A stretch of 9,402 nt of DNA from JBFHNV01 sp965365655. GTDB taxonomy: Bacteria; Pseudomonadota; Gammaproteobacteria; HK1. The stretch is from positions 1 through 9,402 of the forward strand of contig CBDUCN010000212.1 in the NCBI GenBank assembly GCA_965365655.1, given 5' to 3'. Below, piece after piece: positions 6,644-9,402 of the stretch (position 1 is its first letter; each line of letters opens with the position of its first letter). Position numbers and translations under genes: made by a program. The notes beneath the pieces are model-generated. The model had not been told where the DNA came from. It did no database searches and worked only from the letters and a program-made list of their open reading frames with translations.

Positions 6644-6676
6644 GGTGCCGCGCGCCGCGGCGGCCGGGCCCCGGGA

Positions 6677-7801
6677 ATGCTGACCGCGCTGGCGCTGCTC
6701 GCGGCCGCCGCGTGGGTCGCGCTGCTCGTCGCGCCGCCGTGGCCGTGGCGCCACCGTCACCTGGTCGCGCCGCTCGCGGGCGACGAGCACGACCTCGGCG
6801 ACGTCTGCGTGCTGATCCCGGCGCGCGACGAGGCGGCGCTGCTGCCGCGCACGCTCGCGGCGCTCGCGCGCCAGGGACGCGGGCTGCAGGTCGTGGTGGT
6901 GGACGACGGCTCGCGCGACGGCAGCGCGGCGCTCGCGCGCGCCGCTTGGCCCGAAGGCCTCGCCGTCGTCGAGGCGCCGCCCGTTCCCGCGGGCTGGAGC
7001 GGCAAGGTGTGGGCGCAGCACCAGGGCGAGTCGCGGCTGCAGCGCGCGCTGGTGCTGCTGCTGGACGCCGACATCGAGCTGGCCCCGGGGATGGTCGCCG
7101 CGCTGCGCGGGCACCTCGTCGCGCAGCGGCTGGACCTGGTCTCGGTGATGGCCCGGCTGCCGGTGGATTCGCCGTGGGAGCGGCTGCTGGTGCCGCCGTT
7201 CATCTACTTCTTCAAGCTGCTGTATCCGTTCGCGCTCAGCAACCGCCCGCGCTCGCGCGTGGCCGCCGCCGCCGGCGGCTGCATCCTGCTGCGCCGCGAC
7301 GCGCTGGTCCGCGCCGGCGGCTTCGCGGCGCTGCGCGGCGCGCTGATCGACGACTGCGCGCTGGCGCGCGCGGTGAAGCGCAGCGGCGGGCGCACCTGGA
7401 TCGGGCAGAGCGCCGGCGTGCACGGGCGCCGCGCGAGCCGCGGCCTGTCGCCGCTGTGGGACATGGTCGCGCGCACCGCGTACACGCAGCTCGGCTGCTC
7501 GCCGGCGATGCTGGCCGCGTGCACGCTGGCGATGCTGGCCGCGTTCGCGGTGCCGGTGGCGGCGGTCGTCGCCGGCGACGCGCAGGCCGCCGCCGCGGGC
7601 GCGGTGGCGCTGGTCGCGATGTGCGCGAGCTTCGCGCCCACCGTGCGCTATCTGGGTCTGGGCGCGGGCTGGGCGGCGACGCTGCCGGTCGCGGCGGCGC
7701 TGTTCCTCGCGATGACCTGGTCGTCGGCGCTGCGCTACTGGCGCGGCGAGCGCAGCCGCTGGCGCGGCCGGCGCTACCTGCGCGCGGGACACGGGGCGTG
7801 A
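6677..7801 (+). CDS. hpnB: Hopanoid-associated family 2 glycosyltransferase HpnB
   Basis: 374 residues. An N-terminal membrane anchor (residues 3-20) leads into a GT-A domain: VLIPARDE (45-52), VVVDDGSRDGS (73-83), the metal-binding LLLDADIEL (127-135), GGCILLRRDAL (200-210) and DDCALAR (225-231), with the likely catalytic acidic pair at 225-226. Hydrophobic segments at about 172-187, 277-300, 303-320 and 333-352 place it in the inner membrane with the catalytic domain on the cytosolic side. The GWSGKVWA stretch (106-113) is typical of this hopanoid-linked group. Family knowledge suggests it puts a sugar on a hopanoid or related lipid; donor and acceptor are unknown. The start at MLTALALL is the first sensible one. 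Its ribosome site is poor (only CCGGGA directly before the ATG). The stop overlaps the hpnM start. Confidence 0.88.
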   Translation: MLTALALLAAAAWVALLVAPPWPWRHRHLVAPLAGDEHDLGDVCVLIPARDEAALLPRTLAALARQGRGLQVVVVDDGSRDGSAALARAAWPEGLAVVEAPPVPAGWSGKVWAQHQGESRLQRALVLLLDADIELAPGMVAALRGHLVAQRLDLVSVMARLPVDSPWERLLVPPFIYFFKLLYPFALSNRPRSRVAAAAGGCILLRRDALVRAGGFAALRGALIDDCALARAVKRSGGRTWIGQSAGVHGRRASRGLSPLWDMVARTAYTQLGCSPAMLAACTLAMLAAFAVPVAAVVAGDAQAAAAGAVALVAMCASFAPTVRYLGLGAGWAATLPVAAALFLAMTWSSALRYWRGERSRWRGRRYLRAGHGA

Positions 7802-8421
7802 GCGGCGCGGTGCCGGGGGTGCGCGCGGCCGCAGCGGGCGCGCTGCTCGCGGTGGCGCTGCTCGCGCACGCCGCGGCCGGCCCCGGCACGGCGGTCGTCG
7901 AGCGCCTGCACGCGGCGCTGCTCGAGAACATCGCAGCCGGTGCCGCACGCGACCTGCAGGCGCGGGCGCGGGCGCTGGAGCCCGTCGTGTCGCAGGTCTT
8001 CGACTTCGAGACCATCGCGCGCGTCGCGATGGGCCGCACCTGGGACACGCTGGACGCGCCGCGGCGCGCACGGGTGCAGGCGCTGCTGCGCCGCGAGAGC
8101 GTGTACACCTACGCCGACCGCTTCCACGGCGGCGGTGATCGGGTGCGTTTCGTGGTGGACGAGGAGCAGCCGTCGCGCGGCGGCCGCCTGCTCGTGCGCA
8201 CCCGGCTCGTGCGCGACGGTGAGGAGCCGGTGTCGCTGGACTACGTGCTCCAGGACGCCGCCGGCCGCTGGCGGATCGTGAACGTGCTCGCCCAGGGGGT
8301 CAGCGATCTGTCGCTGAAGCGCGCGCAGTACGCGGCCGTGATCCGCGACCAGGGCGTGGACGCGCTGCTGCGCAGACTCGAGGAGCAGGTCGCGCAGCTC
8401 GAGTCGGGGGGCGGAAGTTGA
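7798..8421 (+). CDS. hpnM: Hopanoid-associated periplasmic lipid-binding protein HpnM (MlaC/Ttg2D family)
   Basis: 207 residues from a GTG that shares GTGA with the hpnB stop, so translation is probably coupled. Residues 1-26 form a signal peptide (hydrophobic core AAAAGALLAVALLAH, then AAAGPG), which predicts export to the periplasm. The mature part has MlaC-family stretches: FDFETIARVAMG (68-79), RTWDTLDAPRRARV (80-93), SLDYVLQDAAGRWRIVNVL (146-164) and GVSDLSLKRAQYAAVI (167-182). MlaC proteins carry a phospholipid in a deep hydrophobic pocket between the two membranes. HpnM is the paralogue found in hopanoid clusters and may carry hopanoids, which is an inference. No MlaF/E/D/B genes are nearby. 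Directly downstream is mlaA, the outer-membrane partner of MlaC. Confidence 0.92.
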   Translation: MSGAVPGVRAAAAGALLAVALLAHAAAGPGTAVVERLHAALLENIAAGAARDLQARARALEPVVSQVFDFETIARVAMGRTWDTLDAPRRARVQALLRRESVYTYADRFHGGGDRVRFVVDEEQPSRGGRLLVRTRLVRDGEEPVSLDYVLQDAAGRWRIVNVLAQGVSDLSLKRAQYAAVIRDQGVDALLRRLEEQVAQLESGGGS

Positions 8422-8446
8422 CCCGTCTCCTGGGAGCGGTCAATAT
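8418..8446 (+). promoter_or_regulatory. Possible weak promoter for mlaA overlapping the hpnM stop
   Basis: TTGACC (8418-8423) is followed after 17 bases by CAATAT (8441-8446). The -35 matches five of six consensus bases, the -10 only three of six. It would give mlaA some expression independent of the hpn genes. The TTG here is also a possible but unlikely upstream start for mlaA, since it would bury the lipoprotein signal. Confidence 0.3.
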
Positions 8447-8483
8447 GCGCCGCGCGAACGGGTGGCCGACGGTTATTTCCAGC

Positions 8484-8488
8484 AGGAG
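8484..8488 (+). promoter_or_regulatory. Ribosome binding site of mlaA
   Basis: AGGAG ends 7 bases before the ATG at 8496. It decides in favour of this start, which places the lipoprotein signal peptide at the very N-terminus. Confidence 0.75.
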
Positions 8489-8495
8489 CGAAGGG

Positions 8496-9233
8496 ATGCG
8501 ACGCACTTTCAGGCGCACGGCTGCGGCCGCGTTGGCGGCATGCGGGATTGCGCTGGGCGGCTGCGCCGGCAGCGGCCCGCCCGTCGCCGACGAGACCTAC
8601 GACCCGCTGGAGGGAATGAACCGGTCCGTGTTCGGCTTCAACAAGGCCCTCGACGAGAACATCCTGGGCCCGATCTCCGACGGCTACGTCGCGGTCACGC
8701 CCGAGCCCGCGCGCGACGCGATCTACAACTTCTTCGACAACCTCGGGTACCTCACCACCGCGGCGAACCAGTTCCTGCAGGGCAAGTTCGAGCGCGGCCT
8801 CGAGGACACGGCGCGCTTCGTGTTCAACTCGACCTTCGGGCTCGCGGGCTTCATCGACTTCTCCTCCGGCGTCGGATTCGAACGCCGCCAGGAGGACTTC
8901 GACCAGACGCTCGCGGTGTGGGGCCTGCCCCCCGGCGCGTACCTGGAGCTTCCGCTGCTCGGCCCGAACACGGTGCGCGGTCTGCCGGGAATCGTCGCGG
9001 ACGCGTTGACGGACATCAAGACGTGGTTCGGCGACCCGTACGGCTACATCGCCCTCGGCACCAGCACGGTCGAGACCCGCGCGCGGCTCGACAGCGCCAT
9101 CAAGCTTCGCGACACCTCCGCGCTGGACCCGTACGTGTTCCAGCGCGAGGCGTTCATGCAGCGCCGCCGCCATCTGATCTTCGACGGCAATCCGCCGCTG
9201 ACCGACGGCTCGCCGGACTCGTCCACGCAGTAA
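8496..9233 (+). CDS. mlaA: MlaA (VacJ) family outer-membrane lipoprotein
   Basis: 245 residues. MRRTFRR, a hydrophobic stretch and the lipobox LGGC (20-23) give a lipoprotein with Cys23 lipidated. The next residue is Ala, not Asp, which favours sorting to the outer membrane. Family stretches: DPLEGMNRSVFGFN (36-49), FVFNSTFGLAGFID (108-121), FDQTLAVWGLPPG (135-147), LPLLGPNTVRG (152-162) and DPYVFQREAF (211-220). MlaA forms a ring in the outer membrane that takes mislocalised phospholipid from the outer leaflet and passes it to MlaC. The gene lies 74 bases after hpnM, an MlaC homologue, suggesting that the pair works together on lipid or hopanoid traffic. Closing Ser/Asp/Thr-rich residues are variable. 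The rest of the mla system is not in this window. Confidence 0.95.
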   Translation: MRRTFRRTAAAALAACGIALGGCAGSGPPVADETYDPLEGMNRSVFGFNKALDENILGPISDGYVAVTPEPARDAIYNFFDNLGYLTTAANQFLQGKFERGLEDTARFVFNSTFGLAGFIDFSSGVGFERRQEDFDQTLAVWGLPPGAYLELPLLGPNTVRGLPGIVADALTDIKTWFGDPYGYIALGTSTVETRARLDSAIKLRDTSALDPYVFQREAFMQRRRHLIFDGNPPLTDGSPDSSTQ

Positions 9234-9242
9234 TCCGCCGCT

Positions 9243-9261
9243 GCGCGAGGCGGCCTCGCGC
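9243..9261 (+). terminator. Hairpin after mlaA, possible terminator
   Basis: GCGCGAGG (9243-9250) pairs perfectly with CCTCGCGC (9254-9261) around CGG, 9 bases after the mlaA stop. Its position at the end of the hpn/mla run and ahead of an unrelated gene fits transcription termination. There is no T-run behind it, so it is not a canonical intrinsic terminator. Confidence 0.5.
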
Positions 9262-9310
9262 CGCCGTTGCCGCAGCCGGCGCGCACCGTGCGTGCCGCGT
9301 GGCCTGCCGG

Positions 9311-9316
9311 TATAGT
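9311..9316 (+). promoter_or_regulatory. Probable -10 box upstream of ettA
   Basis: TATAGT matches five of six -10 bases and stands out in a GC-only neighbourhood, 30 bases before the ettA GTG. No good -35 is seen 16-18 bases upstream. Together with the preceding hairpin it suggests that ettA is a separate transcription unit. Confidence 0.45.
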
Positions 9317-9346
9317 CCGGCCCCCCCGAAGCGCGCGTCCGCAGCC

Positions 9347-9402
9347 GTGGCCCAGTACATCTACACCATGAACCGGGTGACCAAGGTGGTCCCCCCGAAG
9401 CG
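9347..9402 (+). CDS. ettA: Energy-dependent translational throttle protein EttA (ABC-F), N-terminal fragment (3' end outside window)
   Basis: Only 18 complete codons are visible, from a GTG start. They read MAQYIYTMNRVTKVVPPK and run off the window. This N-terminus is highly characteristic of EttA, the cytosolic ABC-F ATPase that binds the ribosomal E site and gates entry into the elongation cycle according to the ATP/ADP ratio. No ribosome site stands out before the GTG. The assignment rests on this short stretch alone, but the match to the family's conserved start is specific. It is a housekeeping gene and probably marks the right border of the hopanoid locus. Confidence 0.8.
   Translation, partial: MAQYIYTMNRVTKVVPPK

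Noticed and set aside
5339..6676. Open extension of hpnB upstream through hpnH in another frame
   Set aside because: It is an out-of-frame shadow of hpnH; HpnB starts with its membrane anchor at 6677.
6585..6676. Small gene between hpnH and hpnB
   Set aside because: No start codon with a ribosome site and no open frame with a plausible protein; only GC-rich hairpins.
6512..8071. 519-residue minus-strand frame opposite hpnB and hpnM
   Set aside because: Arg/Ala-rich with no motifs and antisense to two confident genes.
8421..8462. Short inverted repeat ACCCGT / ACGGGT between hpnM and mlaA
   Set aside because: A 6-base stem with a 30-base loop is too weak to call a terminator, and the mlaA ribosome site follows closely.
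9322..9402. 12-base direct repeat CCCCCCGAAGCG at 9322-9333 and 9391-9402 around the ettA start
   Set aside because: The second copy encodes the conserved EttA residues PPKR and the first is a C-run in the leader. A single short low-complexity match in GC-rich DNA is most likely chance, though the exact match is noted.

Overview
The window is a very GC-rich chromosomal segment (clearly above 70 % G+C by eye) from a hopanoid-producing bacterium. The gene families, the lipoprotein type of MlaA and the first residues of the last gene (MAQYIYTMNRV..., an EttA-type start) suggest Pseudomonadota, most likely a gammaproteobacterium. No mobile elements, RNA genes or CRISPR arrays were seen. Coding density is high and no gap between genes exceeds about 170 bases.

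Layout. Bases 1-1325 (+): the 3' end of hpnN (RND-type hopanoid transporter) overlaps hpnA (sugar epimerase/reductase family) by ATGA. Bases 1477-3355: a divergent pair. On the minus strand is a PF03706/HpnL-like multi-pass membrane protein; on the plus strand is a small LicC/MobA-like nucleotidyltransferase. The two starts are only about 55 bases apart. Bases 3402-5309 (-): dxs, the first enzyme of the MEP isoprenoid pathway, is convergent with the nucleotidyltransferase gene and divergent from hpnH. Bases 5469-9233 (+): hpnH (radical SAM, adenosylhopane formation), hpnB (membrane glycosyltransferase), hpnM (periplasmic MlaC-like lipid carrier) and mlaA (outer-membrane lipoprotein). Bases 9347-9402 (+): the first codons of ettA, preceded by a hairpin and a probable -10 box.

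How the genes fit together. Dxs supplies precursor for squalene. Squalene-hopene cyclase and hpnC-G are not in the window and may lie upstream of hpnN. HpnH adds the adenosyl side chain to the hopene skeleton. HpnA and HpnB are candidates for sugar headgroup chemistry. HpnN (inner membrane), HpnM (periplasm) and MlaA (outer membrane) together could form a route that moves hopanoids between the membranes. The nucleotidyltransferase and its divergent membrane-protein partner are the least understood part. They could make and move an activated polar headgroup, but no substrate can be read from the sequence.

The most notable points are the hpnM-mlaA linkage, the unexplained nucleotidyltransferase/HpnL-like pair inside a hopanoid locus, and dxs embedded in the cluster under its own well-spaced sigma-70-like promoter.
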